From NCBI RefSeq assembly GCF_024330105.1, contig NZ_JANDHW010000004.1:240795-304794 (forward strand): a DNA stretch of 64,000 nucleotides, written 5' to 3'. Both the position numbers and the translations under genes were made by a program. Source of the DNA: Coprobacter tertius. Its GTDB lineage: Bacteria > Bacteroidota > Bacteroidia > Bacteroidales > Coprobacteraceae. Below, piece by piece: positions 55,592 through 64,000 of the stretch (position 1 is its first letter; every line of letters starts with the position of its first letter). Under the pieces are notes generated by a model. The model was given only the letters and a program-made list of their open reading frames with translations, was not told the origin of the DNA and searched no databases.

Positions 55592-55631
55592 AGCGACTTT
55601 CTTTCCCATCATAGGAAAAGAAAGTTTCGCT
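55592..55631 (-). other. Hairpin between rpoB and rpoC
   Basis: AGCGA-CTTTCTTTCC (55592-55606) pairs with GGAAAAGAAAG-TT-TCGCT (55614-55631), with small bulges. No T-run follows, so it is more likely an RNA processing or stability element than a terminator. Confidence 0.45.
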
Positions 55632-55644
55632 TTTTCTATATTTA

Positions 55645-58600
55645 TTATTCTAAATTGATGCTAAGACCAAGACCTCTCAACTCGTGTAATAACACGTTAA
55701 GAGACTCGGGAATACCGGGGGTAGGCATCGGTTCACCTTTTACAATCGCTTCATATGCTTTAGAACGACCTACCACATCGTCTGACTTAATCGTAAGAAT
55801 TTCCTGAAGGACATGAGACGCACCGAATGCTTCGAGAGCCCAAACCTCCATTTCTCCGAAACGCTGACCTCCGAACTGAGCTTTACCACCTAATGGTTGC
55901 TGGGTAATCAGAGAGTATGGTCCGATAGAACGAGCATGCATCTTGTCTTCGACCATATGACCGAGTTTCAACATATAGATAACTCCTACAGTCGCAGGTT
56001 GATCGAAACGCTCTCCGGTACCACCATCATATAGGTATGATTTACCGTAACGGGGAACACCGGCTTTATCGGTCCATTCATTCAGGTCTTCGAGACTCGC
56101 TCCGTCAAAAATAGGAGTAGCAAACTTCATATCGAGTTTAGCTCCTGCCCAACCGAGAACGGTTTCAAATATCTGACCGAGGTTCATACGAGAAGGCACA
56201 CCCAACGGATTAAGCACGATGTCAACCGGAGTACCGTCTTCGAGGAACGGCATATCTTCCTGACGCACGACACGCGAAACGATACCTTTATTTCCGTGAC
56301 GTCCGGCCATCTTGTCCCCGACGCTGATCTTACGTTTCTTAGCAATATAAACTTTAGCTAATTGAACGATACCGGAAGGCAGCTCATCACCGATAGAAAT
56401 ATCGAATTTTTTACGGCGTAATTCGGCATCGATTTCTTTATATTTTTTCAGATAATTCATAATGGTCGCCCGAATCAAATCATTTTTAACCTGATCGGCA
56501 GTCCATTTACTTACCTGTATTGCTGTATAATCGATTTCGCTCAGCGCTTTCTGAGTAAATTTAGATCCCTTAGGAATAATTTCGGTTCCTAAATAGTCTT
56601 TTACTCCCTGAGAAGTCTTGCCATTGGTAAGTGCCAAAAGTTTCTCGATAAGCAATTCTTTGAGCTTCGCTTCTTTTTCCTCATATTCTTCGTCGAGTTT
56701 CGGAAGGATAGCTTTATCACTGAGTTTCGATTTTTTCTTCTTAACGGCACGAGAGAAAAGATTAGTCCCTATCACGACTCCTTTTAAAGAAGGGGTAGCT
56801 TTCAGAGAAGCATCTTTTACATCACCAGCCTTATCACCGAAGATAGCACGCAACAGTTTTTCTTCGGGTGAAGGATCGGATTCTCCTTTCGGCGTAATCT
56901 TACCGATCATAATATCACCCGGACTTACTTGCGCTCCGATACGAATAATACCTCTCTCATCGAGGTCTTTGGTAGCATCTTCGCTGACATTGGGAATATC
57001 GGAAGTAAGTTCTTCCATACCTCGCTTGGTTTCACGTACTTCGAGCGAATACTCATCAACATGTACCGAGGTAAGTATATCTTCCATTACTACCCGCTCG
57101 TTCAACACGATAGCATCCTCGTAATTATAACCTTTCCAAGGCATGAAAGCCACTTTCAGGTTCTTACCCAATGCCAATTCCCCGCTTTCGGTAGAATATC
57201 CTTCGGTAAGTATCTGGCCAGCCACTACCCGGTCTCCTTTACGGCAAATCGGACGTAGGTCGACAGTCGTACTCTGGTTTGTTTTCCTGAATTTAGGAAT
57301 GTTATATTCTTTTACGGCATCTTCGAAACTTACAAATTCTTCATCTTCGGTACGGTCGTATCGGATACGGATGGTCGTAGCATCTACAAATTCGATTACC
57401 CCGTTGCCCTCTGCCGTAATTTGCGTACGGGAGTCGCGGATAAGCTGACCTTCGAGACCAGTACCTACTATAGGAGCCTCGGTACGAAGCAAAGGAACTG
57501 CCTGACGCATCATGTTAGACCCCATCAAGGCACGGTTAGCATCGTCATGTTCGAGGAAGGGAATCAAAGAGGCGGCGATAGAAGCGATCTGTGTGGGCGA
57601 AACGTCCATCAAGGAAACTTCATCGGGGGCTACGATAGGAAAGTCCGCATCGAGACGAGCTTTTATGCGATTACGCATAAAGTTACCATCATCGTCGAGA
57701 GGCGCATTACCTTGTGCGATTACTTTACCTTCTTCAATTTCAGCAGTAAGATAAACAATACCATCGTCAGACAAATCTACCTTTCCGTTATCAACTTTAC
57801 GATACGGAGTTTCGATAAATCCGAGGTCGTTGATCTTCGCATATACACAAAGAGAAGAAATAAGACCGATATTAGGACCTTCAGGAGTTTCGATCGGGCA
57901 CAGACGACCATAATGCGTATAGTGTACGTCACGCACCTCGAAACCGGCACGTTCTCGCGACAAACCACCAGGACCGAGGGCCGACATACGACGCTTATGC
58001 GTCATTTCTGCCAACGGATTGGTCTGGTCCATAAACTGCGATAACGCATTCGTTCCGAAGAAGGTATTGATTACTGAAGAAATCGTTTTGGCATTGATCA
58101 AATCGATCGGAGTAAACACCTCGTTATCGCGTACGTTCATACGTTCGCGAATCGTACGAGACATACGAGCCAAACCTACTCCAAATTGATTATACAACTG
58201 TTCGCCTACAGTACGTACGCGACGGTTGCTCAAGTGGTCGATATCATCAACATCGGTTTTCGAATTGATCAATTCGATCAGATATTTGATGATCTCGATA
58301 ATATCTTCCTTAGTAAGTACTTTAATATCGGGCGGAGTCGAAAGATTTAACTTTTTGTTGATACGATAACGACCCACTTCTCCCAAATCATATCTCTTTT
58401 CAGAGAAGAACAGGTTCGTAATTACTTCCCTTGCACTCGCATCATCTGCGGGCTCGGCATTACGAAGCTGACGATATATATATAATACTGCTTCTTTCTC
58501 GGAGTTACTCGAGTCTTTTTGCAGTGTATTATAGATTATAGAATAATCGGAAAGATTACGTTCTTCCTTATGTAACAAAATCGTGGAGACTCCCGATTCG

Positions 58601-59457
58601 AGGATCTCTTCGATATGGGATTCTTCGAGGATTGTTTCCCGATCGATCACCACTTCGTTACGTTCGATAGAAACTACCTCACCGGTATCTTCATCGACGA
58701 AATCTTCCACCCATGTTTTCAAAACGCGTGCGGCTAACCGGCGACCGATGGCTTTTTTCAGGTTGGTTTTATTCACCTTTACCTCTTCAGCCAGACCGAA
58801 TATTTCAAGAATATCCTTATCGCTTTCAAAACCGATAGCTCTCAACAGTGTCGTAACCGGTAACTTTTTCTTACGGTCGATGTAGGCATACATCACATTG
58901 TTGATGTCGGTAGCAAACTCGATCCAGGATCCTTTGAAAGGAATAATACGGGCCGAGTACAATTTAGTACCGTTGGCATGAGTACTCTGACCGAAGAATA
59001 CGCCGGGCGAACGGTGCAATTGGGAAACGACAACGCGTTCGGCACCATTAATCACAAAAGTACCCTTCTCTGTCATGTAGGGAATGGGGCCCAGGTACAC
59101 ATCCTGTATCACGGTATCAAAATCTTCATGATCGGGATCTGTACAATACAACTTCAGTTTCGCCTTTAAAGGCACACTATAAGTTAAGCCTCTTTCGATA
59201 CACTCATCGATAGTATATCTGGGTGGATCGATGTAATAATCTAAGAATTCGAGGACGAAATTATTACGGGTATCTGCTATAGGAAAGTTCTCAGCAAACA
59301 CTTTATACAACCCCTCATTTTTTCTTTTTTCAGGAGGAGTGTCTAACTGCAGGAAGTCTTTAAATGACTTCAATTGAACTTCGAGAAAATCCGGATATTG
59401 TAGCGGACTCTTGATTGAAGCAAAATTTACCCGTGGTTTACCTATTGTTGAAGACAT
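55645..59457 (-). CDS. rpoB: DNA-directed RNA polymerase subunit beta
   Basis: 1270 aa, shorter than E. coli (1342) as usual in Bacteroidota. The rifampicin-binding segment [19 protein letters not shown] followed by [17 protein letters not shown] carries the wild-type residues at E. coli positions D516, H526 and S531, so no common resistance change is seen there. Further core motifs: [15 protein letters not shown] and [15 protein letters not shown], and the C-terminal clamp region ending in [14 protein letters not shown]. Separated from rplL by a terminator-like hairpin. Confidence 0.99.
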   Translation of the reverse strand: MSSTIGKPRVNFASIKSPLQYPDFLEVQLKSFKDFLQLDTPPEKRKNEGLYKVFAENFPIADTRNNFVLEFLDYYIDPPRYTIDECIERGLTYSVPLKAKLKLYCTDPDHEDFDTVIQDVYLGPIPYMTEKGTFVINGAERVVVSQLHRSPGVFFGQSTHANGTKLYSARIIPFKGSWIEFATDINNVMYAYIDRKKKLPVTTLLRAIGFESDKDILEIFGLAEEVKVNKTNLKKAIGRRLAARVLKTWVEDFVDEDTGEVVSIERNEVVIDRETILEESHIEEILESGVSTILLHKEERNLSDYSIIYNTLQKDSSNSEKEAVLYIYRQLRNAEPADDASAREVITNLFFSEKRYDLGEVGRYRINKKLNLSTPPDIKVLTKEDIIEIIKYLIELINSKTDVDDIDHLSNRRVRTVGEQLYNQFGVGLARMSRTIRERMNVRDNEVFTPIDLINAKTISSVINTFFGTNALSQFMDQTNPLAEMTHKRRMSALGPGGLSRERAGFEVRDVHYTHYGRLCPIETPEGPNIGLISSLCVYAKINDLGFIETPYRKVDNGKVDLSDDGIVYLTAEIEEGKVIAQGNAPLDDDGNFMRNRIKARLDADFPIVAPDEVSLMDVSPTQIASIAASLIPFLEHDDANRALMGSNMMRQAVPLLRTEAPIVGTGLEGQLIRDSRTQITAEGNGVIEFVDATTIRIRYDRTEDEEFVSFEDAVKEYNIPKFRKTNQSTTVDLRPICRKGDRVVAGQILTEGYSTESGELALGKNLKVAFMPWKGYNYEDAIVLNERVVMEDILTSVHVDEYSLEVRETKRGMEELTSDIPNVSEDATKDLDERGIIRIGAQVSPGDIMIGKITPKGESDPSPEEKLLRAIFGDKAGDVKDASLKATPSLKGVVIGTNLFSRAVKKKKSKLSDKAILPKLDEEYEEKEAKLKELLIEKLLALTNGKTSQGVKDYLGTEIIPKGSKFTQKALSEIDYTAIQVSKWTADQVKNDLIRATIMNYLKKYKEIDAELRRKKFDISIGDELPSGIVQLAKVYIAKKRKISVGDKMAGRHGNKGIVSRVVRQEDMPFLEDGTPVDIVLNPLGVPSRMNLGQIFETVLGWAGAKLDMKFATPIFDGASLEDLNEWTDKAGVPRYGKSYLYDGGTGERFDQPATVGVIYMLKLGHMVEDKMHARSIGPYSLITQQPLGGKAQFGGQRFGEMEVWALEAFGASHVLQEILTIKSDDVVGRSKAYEAIVKGEPMPTPGIPESLNVLLHELRGLGLSINLE

Positions 59458-59500
59458 CTATCAAAAGGGATTAATTGAACTTAATTTAAATTATATACAC

Positions 59501-59539
59501 AAAAAGGTTAAGAGGCCTCTTACGGGAGGACTCTTAACC
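59501..59539 (-). terminator. Terminator-like attenuator between rplL and rpoB
   Basis: GGTTAAGAG (59506-59514) / CTCTTAACC (59531-59539) perfect stem, with an inner CCTC / GAGG extension after a one-base mismatch. On the minus strand it is followed at once by five T. It has the form of an intrinsic terminator inside the operon; partial read-through would be needed to express rpoBC. Confidence 0.7.
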
Positions 59540-59564
59540 AAAGTTCCTGTTAATCAGGAAAATG

Positions 59565-59936
59565 TTATTTAAGTTCAACTTCAGCGCCAGCTTCTTCGAG
59601 TTGTTTTTTCAGCGCTTCAGCGTCAGCTTTAGCCAGACCTTCTTTCAGGTTGCTGGGTGCACCGTCAACCATATCTTTAGCTTCTTTCAAGCCAAGACCA
59701 GTAAGTTCTTTCACTAATTTAACTACGGCCAGTTTGTTAGCACCAGCGGCTTTCAAAACAACATCGAAAGATGTTTTTTCTTCAGCGACTGCACCACCAG
59801 CAGCAGGAGCAGCAACAGCAACAGCTGCAGCAGCAGGTTCAATACCGTACTCGTCTTTGAGAATCTGAGCGAGTTCGTTTACTTCTTTTACGGTCAGGTT
59901 TACTAATTGTTCTGCAAAAGCTTTCAAATCTGCCAT
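59565..59936 (-). CDS. rplL: 50S ribosomal protein L7/L12
   Basis: 123 aa stalk protein recruiting translation GTPases. N-terminal dimerisation helices (about 1-32), Ala/Val-rich hinge (about 36-52: [16 protein letters not shown]), and the C-terminal factor-binding domain (about 54-123: [20 protein letters not shown]). 48 bases downstream of rplJ; followed by the attenuator hairpin before rpoB. Confidence 0.98.
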   Translation of the reverse strand: MADLKAFAEQLVNLTVKEVNELAQILKDEYGIEPAAAAVAVAAPAAGGAVAEEKTSFDVVLKAAGANKLAVVKLVKELTGLGLKEAKDMVDGAPSNLKEGLAKADAEALKKQLEEAGAEVELK

Positions 59937-59984
59937 TTTTGTATGATTTAATTTGTTATTTTACTAATTTGATTTACTATAAAA

Positions 59985-60503
59985 TTATCTTTCAGATAGA
60001 GTTTGTAATACTCCATGAAGTTTAGAACCTCCCGACTGCAAAGCCGATACAACGTTCTTAGCAGGCGATTGTAACAATGCGATAACGTCGGCAATAAGTT
60101 CGTTTTTGCTCTTAATAGCAACTAATGCATCCAGTTGATCGGCACCTACGTAGAAACTTTCCTCAACGTAAGCAGCTTTGAAATTAAGAAGGTCAGAAGT
60201 AGATTTTCTGAATTCTTTAATCAGTTTGGCAGGAGCATTACCTGTATTGGAGAACATGATTGCTGTCGAGCCTTTAAGACAATCATAAAGCGGAGAGTAA
60301 TCGGTATCGAGACTTTCCATCGCTTTATGTAACAAGGCATTCTTAACGACAACCAGTTTTATTTCCTGTTTGAAACATGCTCGTCTGAGGGCGCTGGTTT
60401 TCTCAGCATCCAAAGCTGCGGCTTCGGTCAGGTAAAAATGACTATATTCGCCAAGAGTCGCTGCAATCTGTTCTATAACTGTGCTTTTATCTTCCTTTCT
60501 CAT
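59985..60503 (-). CDS. rplJ: 50S ribosomal protein L10
   Basis: 172 aa; anchors L7/L12 dimers to 23S rRNA. N-terminal rRNA-binding domain and a C-terminal helix for L12 dimers (ADVIALLQSPAKNVVSALQS). 11 bases after rplA, too close for the long L10-binding leader that regulates rplJL in E. coli, so control may differ. Confidence 0.97.
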   Translation of the reverse strand: MRKEDKSTVIEQIAATLGEYSHFYLTEAAALDAEKTSALRRACFKQEIKLVVVKNALLHKAMESLDTDYSPLYDCLKGSTAIMFSNTGNAPAKLIKEFRKSTSDLLNFKAAYVEESFYVGADQLDALVAIKSKNELIADVIALLQSPAKNVVSALQSGGSKLHGVLQTLSER

Positions 60504-60514
60504 AATTCAATTTT

Positions 60515-61213
60515 TTAAATCTCGTCAACTGATTTAGGCTCGATCTTAATACCCGGGCTCATTGTACTTGAAAGATAAACACTCTTAATATATGTACCTT
60601 TAGCAGCAGTCGGTTTCAGTTTAATCAAAGCAGAAACAAACTCTTTTGCGTTATCGCGAATTTGATCGGCAGTGAAAGATACTTTACCTACAGAGGCATG
60701 TACAATACCGTTTTTATCAACTTTAAAGTCGATTTTACCTTGTTTTACTTCTTTTACAGCCTTAGCGACTTCATTGGTAACCGTACCGCTCTTAGGATTA
60801 GGCATTAAACCGCGCGGGCCTAATACACGACCTAAAGCTCCAATTTTACCCATGATAGCAGGCATCGTAATGATGACGTCGATATCGGTCCAACCACCTT
60901 TGATTTTTTCGATATATTCATCAAGGCCTACGTAGTCAGCTCCGGCAGCCTTAGCGGCTTCTTCCTGATCGGGAGTACAAAGTACCAATACCCGAGTCAC
61001 TTTACCGGTACCGTGAGGAAGCGAAACAACGCCTCTCACCATCTGATTAGCTTTACGTGGGTCCACGCCTAAACGTACGTCTACATCCACCGAAGCATCG
61101 AATTTGGTATAAGTAATATCTTTTACCAACTGCGAAGCTTCTTTCAGTGAGTAGGCCTTCCCTGCTTCAATTTTGTCTAAAGCTAACTTTTGATTTTTTG
61201 TCAGTTTACCCAT
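60515..61213 (-). CDS. rplA: 50S ribosomal protein L1
   Basis: 232 aa, standard length. Conserved motifs: [29 protein letters not shown], and [16 protein letters not shown]. Forms the L1 stalk at the E site and in E. coli represses its own operon. 15 bases after rplK. Confidence 0.98.
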   Translation of the reverse strand: MGKLTKNQKLALDKIEAGKAYSLKEASQLVKDITYTKFDASVDVDVRLGVDPRKANQMVRGVVSLPHGTGKVTRVLVLCTPDQEEAAKAAGADYVGLDEYIEKIKGGWTDIDVIITMPAIMGKIGALGRVLGPRGLMPNPKSGTVTNEVAKAVKEVKQGKIDFKVDKNGIVHASVGKVSFTADQIRDNAKEFVSALIKLKPTAAKGTYIKSVYLSSTMSPGIKIEPKSVDEI

Positions 61214-61228
61214 TTCAATTGAAGTTTA

Positions 61229-61672
61229 TTAATTATTATCCGGGAATTCCCCACTAACGGTTATACCCATACTTCTAGCTGTACCAGCGACCATCGTCAT
61301 CGCTGATTTCAATGTAAAACAGTTCAAATCGACCATTTTGTCTTCGGCAATCGCTTTTACCTGATCCCAAGTAATCGAAGCCACCTTTTTACGGTTAGGC
61401 TCTGCCGATCCGCTTTTCTGCTTAGTAGCTTCTAAAAGCTGAATAGCTACGGGAGGAGTCTTAACGATAAAATCAAAAGTTTTGTCGCTGTAATAAGTAA
61501 TTACAACAGGCAATACTTTTCCGGCTTTGTCTTGAGTACGGGCATTGAATTGCTTGCAAAACTCCATAATATTAATCCCTTTCGAACCGAGAGCCGGTCC
61601 TACAGGGGGAGATGGGTTTGCTGCACCTCCTTTAATCTGTAATTTGATCTGTCCAGCAATTTCTTTAGCCAT
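61229..61672 (-). CDS. rplK: 50S ribosomal protein L11
   Basis: 147 aa. N-terminal proline-rich domain ([20 protein letters not shown]) and C-terminal 23S-binding domain (ending [10 protein letters not shown]). Part of the GTPase-associated centre; target of thiostrepton. A 65-base gap from nusG could hold the L1 operator, but none was identified. Confidence 0.98.
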   Translation of the reverse strand: MAKEIAGQIKLQIKGGAANPSPPVGPALGSKGINIMEFCKQFNARTQDKAGKVLPVVITYYSDKTFDFIVKTPPVAIQLLEATKQKSGSAEPNRKKVASITWDQVKAIAEDKMVDLNCFTLKSAMTMVAGTARSMGITVSGEFPDNN

Positions 61673-61737
61673 TTCTTTTTAATTTGATTTGTTATAAACC
61701 ACGAAAGACAACCACACAGGCGCGTAACCTCCCGGTG

Positions 61738-62280
61738 TTACTCTTTCTCTACTTGCATAAAGCCCAACTCGAGCGGAGTTTTTCGCCCGAATATTTTGAC
61801 CATCACTTTCAGTTTCTTCTTTTCGTTGTTCACCTCCTCGATGATACCGCTAAAACCGTTAAAAGGGCCATAATTGACCTTTACGGTTTCGCCCACGAAA
61901 TAAGGAATGTTGATTTCTTCTCCCTGTTCCTCGAGTTCGTCTACCGCTCCCAACATCCGATTTACTTCAGAAGGTCTCAATGGGTCGGGACGTGTAGTAC
62001 CGCCTAAAAAACCTATTACATTGGTCGTATTACGCAAACGATGAGGCACCTCTCCTACGAGAACTGCTTCAACGAAGACATAACCGGGATAAAGATTTCT
62101 TTCTTTTGTGATTTTCTTACCGTTTCTGACAGAATAAACCTTTTCGGTGGGGATTAAAACCTGGGTTACGTAATTACCAAGATCAGTATTCTTGATTTCT
62201 GCATCAAGATATTCCTTCACTTTGTTTTCTTTACCACTAATGGCACGCAATACATACCATTCTTTTTTTACCTCAGACAT
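61738..62280 (-). CDS. nusG: Transcription termination/antitermination protein NusG
   Basis: 180 aa: NGN domain (about 3-115: KEWYVLRAISGKENKVKEYL; PGYVFVEAVL) and a C-terminal KOW domain (about 125-180: VNYGPFNGFSGIIEEVNNEK). Couples RNA polymerase to the ribosome and Rho. 15 bases after secE. Confidence 0.97.
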   Translation of the reverse strand: MSEVKKEWYVLRAISGKENKVKEYLDAEIKNTDLGNYVTQVLIPTEKVYSVRNGKKITKERNLYPGYVFVEAVLVGEVPHRLRNTTNVIGFLGGTTRPDPLRPSEVNRMLGAVDELEEQGEEINIPYFVGETVKVNYGPFNGFSGIIEEVNNEKKKLKVMVKIFGRKTPLELGFMQVEKE

Positions 62281-62295
62281 TTTATACCTCCCCCC

Positions 62296-62490
62296 TTAGA
62301 AAATTTTGCTATACAGGAAACGCATAATATGCTCAAAACATTGGTCCATCGCAAAAATAACGAGCGCTATAATCAGGGAAGCAAACATAACAACTACAGC
62401 ACTATTACTCAGCTCGGACTTAGTAGGCCAAGATACCTTATAAACTAATTCGTTATAAGACTCTTTGATATTTGCAAGTATATTTTTCAT
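62296..62490 (-). CDS. secE: Protein translocase subunit SecE
   Basis: 64 aa, the short single-segment form. N-terminal amphipathic helix (IKESYNELVYKVSWPTKSEL) and one membrane span (about 33-55: AVVVMFASLIIALVIFAMD). ATG 62490 is chosen; a GTG upstream would place 15 extra residues inside tRNA-Trp. Forms the SecYEG channel. Confidence 0.95.
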   Translation of the reverse strand: MKNILANIKESYNELVYKVSWPTKSELSNSAVVVMFASLIIALVIFAMDQCFEHIMRFLYSKIF

Positions 62491-62505
62491 CCTTTTCTGA
62501 ATTTG

Positions 62506-62578
62506 CACGGGTCGAGAGACTCGAACTCCCGACACCTGGTTTTGGAGACCAGTGCTCTACCAACTGAGCTAGACCCGT
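62506..62578 (-). tRNA. tRNA-Trp (CCA anticodon)
   Basis: 73 bases with full cloverleaf: acceptor ACGGGTC / GACCCGT, D arm AGCTCAGTTGGTAGAGC, anticodon stem CTGGT / ACCAG with loop CTCCAAA (anticodon CCA), and T arm with GTTCGAG. No encoded CCA end. Lies between tuf and secE, a conserved position. Confidence 0.97.
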
Positions 62579-62585
62579 AAATTAT

Positions 62586-62614
62586 AGTCAGCCCCTTTTA
62601 TTCAGGGGCTGACT
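62586..62614 (-). terminator. Hairpin between tuf and tRNA-Trp
   Basis: Perfect 11-bp stem AGTCAGCCCCT (62586-62596) / AGGGGCTGACT (62604-62614), seven-base loop. No T-run follows on the minus strand, so it may be a weak terminator or an RNA processing site within the superoperon. Confidence 0.5.
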
Positions 62615-62635
62615 GTAAACTATATCTGAAATAGA

Positions 62636-63823
62636 TTAGTCGAGAATTTCGGTAATCTGACCAGAACCTACTGTACGTCCACCTTCACGGATAGCAAAAC
62701 GCAAACCTACGTTAATAGCTACCGGATAGATAAGTTCTACAGTGATCGTTACGTGGTCACCCGGCATTACCATTTCAGTTCCTTCCGGAAGAGTAATTTC
62801 ACCGGTTACGTCCAATGTACGGATATAGAACTGAGGACGGTATTTGTTATGGAACGGAGTATGGCGGCCACCTTCTTCTTTTTTCAGGATATAAACCTGA
62901 GCTTTGAATCTAGAATGAGGTGTGATCTGTCCCGGATGGCAAATTACCATACCGCGTTTGATTTCGTTTTTGTCGATACCACGAAGCAACAAACCAACGT
63001 TGTCACCAGCTTCACCCTGATCGAGAAGCTTACGGAACATTTCCACACCGGTAACAACCGATTTCTTACCTTCTGCACCTAAACCGATGATCTGTACTTC
63101 ATCACCTACTTTGATCACACCAGTTTCGATACGACCTGTAGCAACTGTACCACGACCAGTGATCGAGAATACGTCTTCAACAGGCATCAAGAAAGGTTTA
63201 TCAACATCACGCGGAGGCAGCGGAATCCACTCGTCAACAGCGTTCATCAATTCCATTACTTTATCTTCCCATTGAGCTTCACCGTTCAATGCACCGAGTG
63301 CAGAACCGCGAATAATAGGAGTATTATCGCCATCGTATTCATAAGAAGAGAGAAGTTCTCTCATTTCCATTTCTACGAGTTCGAGCATTTCTTCATCATC
63401 AACCATATCGCATTTGTTCATGAAAACGACGATACGGGGAACGTTAACCTGACGAGCTAACAAGATGTGCTCACGAGTTTGAGGCATAGGACCGTCGGTT
63501 GCAGCAACCACAATGATCGCACCGTCCATCTGAGCAGCACCAGTTACCATGTTCTTAACGTAGTCGGCGTGACCCGGACAGTCTACGTGAGCATAGTGAC
63601 GTTTTTCAGTTTCGTATTCTACGTGTGAAGTATTAATGGTAATACCTCTTTCTTTTTCTTCAGGAGCATTGTCGATCTGATCGAAAGACTTTAATTCTGA
63701 AAGACCTTTCTTAGCCAATACAGTAGTAATAGCAGCAGTCAAGGTAGTTTTACCGTGGTCTACGTGCCCGATAGTACCGATATTTACGTGAGGCTTGGTC
63801 CGTTGAAATTGTTCTTTAGCCAT
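62636..63823 (-). CDS. tuf: Elongation factor Tu
   Basis: 395 aa. G domain with [11 protein letters not shown], effector region ([15 protein letters not shown]), [12 protein letters not shown] and VFMNKCDMV, then domains 2 and 3 ending [13 protein letters not shown]. Delivers aminoacyl-tRNA to the ribosome. It stands upstream of tRNA-Trp/secE and downstream of tRNA-Thr and tRNA-Gly, with no -7 box in the short gap, so it is probably transcribed with the tRNAs. Confidence 0.99.
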   Translation of the reverse strand: MAKEQFQRTKPHVNIGTIGHVDHGKTTLTAAITTVLAKKGLSELKSFDQIDNAPEEKERGITINTSHVEYETEKRHYAHVDCPGHADYVKNMVTGAAQMDGAIIVVAATDGPMPQTREHILLARQVNVPRIVVFMNKCDMVDDEEMLELVEMEMRELLSSYEYDGDNTPIIRGSALGALNGEAQWEDKVMELMNAVDEWIPLPPRDVDKPFLMPVEDVFSITGRGTVATGRIETGVIKVGDEVQIIGLGAEGKKSVVTGVEMFRKLLDQGEAGDNVGLLLRGIDKNEIKRGMVICHPGQITPHSRFKAQVYILKKEEGGRHTPFHNKYRPQFYIRTLDVTGEITLPEGTEMVMPGDHVTITVELIYPVAINVGLRFAIREGGRTVGSGQITEILD

Positions 63824-63867
63824 AACTTTGTTATTTATTTTAATTAATGATTAGCGTTCAAATCTTG

Positions 63868-63939
63868 AGCCAATGACGGGACTTGAACCCGTGACCTCGT
63901 CCTTACCAAGGAAGCGCTCTACCACTGAGCTACATCGGC
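63868..63939 (-). tRNA. tRNA-Thr (GGT anticodon)
   Basis: 72 bases: acceptor GCCGATG / CATTGGC, D arm GCTC / GAGC, anticodon loop TTGGTAA (anticodon GGT, codon ACC), T arm ACGGG / CCCGT with TTCAAGT. The anticodon stem CTTCC / GGACG has one T-C mismatch at position 28-42. No encoded CCA. Confidence 0.93.
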
Positions 63940-63947
63940 AAAATTAG

Positions 63948-64000
63948 AGCGGGAAACGGGACTCAAACCCGCGACCCTCAGCTTGGAAGGCTAATGCTCT
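63948..64000 (-). tRNA. tRNA-Gly (TCC anticodon), 5' part beyond window
   Basis: 53 bases of the 3' part are visible: part of the D arm, anticodon loop CTTCCAA (anticodon TCC, codon GGA), T arm GCGGG / CCCGT with TTTGAGT, and the 3' acceptor strand TTCCCGC. The 5' end lies past base 64000. Confidence 0.9.

Noticed and set aside
57421..58044. 207-codon plus-strand frame over rpoB
   Set aside because: Antisense to rpoB, with no recognisable motif and no start signal.
62491..62535. N-terminal extension of secE
   Set aside because: It would start at GTG inside tRNA-Trp; the ATG at 62490 gives the normal SecE start.
1..64000. CRISPR arrays, insertion sequences, integrases, prophage or attachment sites
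   Set aside because: No regularly spaced repeats, transposase or integrase motifs, or tRNA-anchored direct repeats were seen by eye on either strand.

Overview
This window is a stretch of core chromosome from a member of the order Bacteroidales (phylum Bacteroidota). Four things point there. Nineteen -7 boxes of the Bacteroidota type TAnnTTTG lie in front of genes. Several families are largely confined to the phylum (DUF4831, DUF4292, DUF4954). One large secreted protein ends in a type IX secretion (T9SS) type A sorting domain. The gene neighbourhoods (obgE-adk-hpt, prfB-argB, and tuf-tRNA-secE-nusG-rplKAJL-rpoBC) are also typical. A T9SS substrate makes a Barnesiella/Coprobacter-like or Porphyromonas-like lineage more likely than Bacteroides proper, but this is inference. 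No phage, insertion sequence, CRISPR array or obvious genomic island is visible.

Layout. 1-5.2 kb: obgE (cut by the window edge), adk and hpt on the minus strand, then the NAD(P)HX repair enzyme and a DUF4831 secreted protein on the plus strand. 5.2-7.7 kb: a divergent GT4 glycosyltransferase and a CapK/PaaK-like adenylating enzyme. 7.7-8.1 kb: a non-coding gap with two inverted repeats. 8.1-16.8 kb: argB and prfB (the latter with its programmed +1 frameshift), a long-chain acyl-CoA ligase, a WYL regulator, a GH127 hydrolase and an ArgE-like peptidase. 16.8-25.6 kb: a tightly packed minus-strand envelope operon, dut > TPR lipoprotein > DUF4292 lipoprotein > EnvC-like activator > FemAB/GNAT-like transferase > Wzx-like flippase > two GT2 glycosyltransferases. 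25.8-36.7 kb, plus strand: dgt, a TPM-domain protein, an XRE-cupin regulator with an acyl-CoA ligase, yaaA, hflX, a DUF4954 protein, a thioesterase and dprA. 36.7-42.8 kb: znuC-znuA without a permease, an M20 amidohydrolase, a GNAT, an Lrp-type regulator, an inositol-phosphatase-like protein and trpS.

42.9-48.8 kb is the most interesting block. On one strand it carries a DsbA-like CxxC protein, a CDF metal exporter, an Nramp metal importer, an AraC-type regulator, RclC and RclA. RclA and RclC are clear relatives of the E. coli reactive-chlorine resistance proteins, and here they are joined to metal transport and an apparently unrelated AraC regulator. It looks like an oxidant and metal homeostasis locus.

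48.9-51.1 kb holds the T9SS cargo protein. 51.3-64 kb is the transcription/translation superoperon read on the minus strand: tRNA-Gly, tRNA-Thr, tuf, tRNA-Trp, secE, nusG, rplK, rplA, rplJ, rplL, rpoB, rpoC. A terminator-like hairpin between rplL and rpoB probably sets the ratio of ribosomal proteins to RNA polymerase.
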